64,000 bases of DNA, from positions 109,599-173,598 of the forward strand of contig CAMUJH010000001.1 of NCBI GenBank assembly GCA_947089145.1. Direction: 5' to 3'. Source of the stretch: an uncultured Hungatella sp. (GTDB lineage Bacteria > Bacillota > Clostridia > Lachnospirales > Lachnospiraceae). Each line of letters starts with the position of its first letter. Position 1 is the first letter of the stretch. Shown piece after piece: positions 63,848 through 64,000 of the stretch. A program made the translations under genes and the position numbers. The notes beneath the pieces were generated by a model that had not been told where the DNA came from, did no database searches, and saw only the letters and a program-made list of their open reading frames with translations.

Positions 63848-64000
63848 ATTACCCCCATGCATTCGGCGACGGGACTTTCCTAGTAAACCCCCATGCCGCT
63901 TTCTCAGCACCACCATAAATGAAAGAAGGGTTTACTAGGAACCCTCCGGGGAGATGCACACAAAATGCCAAAAGCGGGCATTTTGGCGCTGTACGGTCAG
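63848..64000 (+). repeat. Dispersed structured repeat, copy C (runs off the window)
   Basis: This stretch matches the right module of copy B across about 140 bp, up to CTGTACGGTCAG at the edge. The outer stem is TTCCTAGTAAACCC/GGGTTTACTAGGAA (14 bp, perfect), and the inner stem is AAAATGCC/GGCATTTT. It stands directly upstream of the radical SAM gene. Confidence 0.78.

Noticed and set aside
1-64000. CRISPR array, tRNA or rRNA genes, complete insertion sequence
   Set aside because: No evenly spaced short repeats, cloverleaf with a T-arm, rRNA core sequence or transposase was seen. The dispersed repeats are too few and too long to be a CRISPR array.

Overview
The window looks like a chromosomal segment of a Gram-positive, anaerobic, spore-forming member of the Clostridia, most probably Lachnospiraceae. 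The grounds are the paired GlgC/GlgD, SpoVG, a VanW-family exported protein, a DUF4080-type B12-binding radical SAM protein, strong AGGAGG ribosome sites and consensus TTGACA/TATAAT promoters. GC content is moderate. The lineage is inferred from gene content, and no rRNA or tRNA gene is visible.

Region 1 (1-25427, all minus strand) is a surface-polysaccharide locus. It contains a very large terminal enzyme (methyltransferase, kinase-like domain, coiled coil, GT2, GT4; truncated by the window edge), a Wzm/Wzt ABC exporter with a cargo-binding Wzt tail, RmlC, DUF2142 and DUF2304 membrane proteins, four GT2 enzymes, a GT8 enzyme, a flippase and a DegT aminotransferase. Inside it sits a siroheme/sulfur module (12828-18802): a single-chain HemC-CobA-HemD enzyme, a small siroheme/ferredoxin sulfite-reductase-like protein, a CoA-disulfide-reductase/rhodanese fusion and a Met8-type enzyme. 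Together these cover porphobilinogen to siroheme plus a likely acceptor enzyme. At the promoter-proximal end are a 2-hydroxyacid dehydrogenase, RpiB, chorismate synthase and a lactonase-fold protein.

Region 2 (25428-32705, plus strand) holds an XRE/cupin regulator, a complete PotABCD polyamine transporter under a near-perfect promoter with repeated operator-like sites, a DUF1622 membrane protein, a Cof-type HAD phosphatase and a PatB/MalY C-S lyase. Region 3 (32823-46841) contains NagA, a DEAD-box helicase with a DbpA-type tail, a VanS/VanR-like two-component pair, an unknown 205-residue protein, Mfd, Pth, a COG2509-type flavoprotein, an AEC transporter and SpoVG. Region 4 (46890-54826) contains glgCD behind a roughly 470-nt leader, asnS, and an SbcD-like nuclease with a short, membrane-anchored SbcC/YhaN-like ATPase.

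Region 5 (54878-56579) is a small, AT-richer accessory patch of two unrecognised genes. Region 6 (56867-63847) contains a GNAT enzyme, TrmL, a class I aminotransferase with its Lrp-type regulator, an AIR-synthase/HypE-like C-domain protein, a VanW protein, a 37-residue membrane peptide and a B12-binding radical SAM protein.

Two things stand out. The first is the large enzyme at 1-3745: its first 600 residues have the layout of WbdD, the methyltransferase/kinase chain terminator and coiled-coil ruler of Gram-negative ABC-exported O antigens. Here that layout is fused to two glycosyltransferases and encoded beside a Wzt with a cargo-binding tail. The second is a dispersed family of structured intergenic repeats near 15.4, 38.5, 46.5 and 63.9 kb, with stem changes that preserve base pairing between copies.
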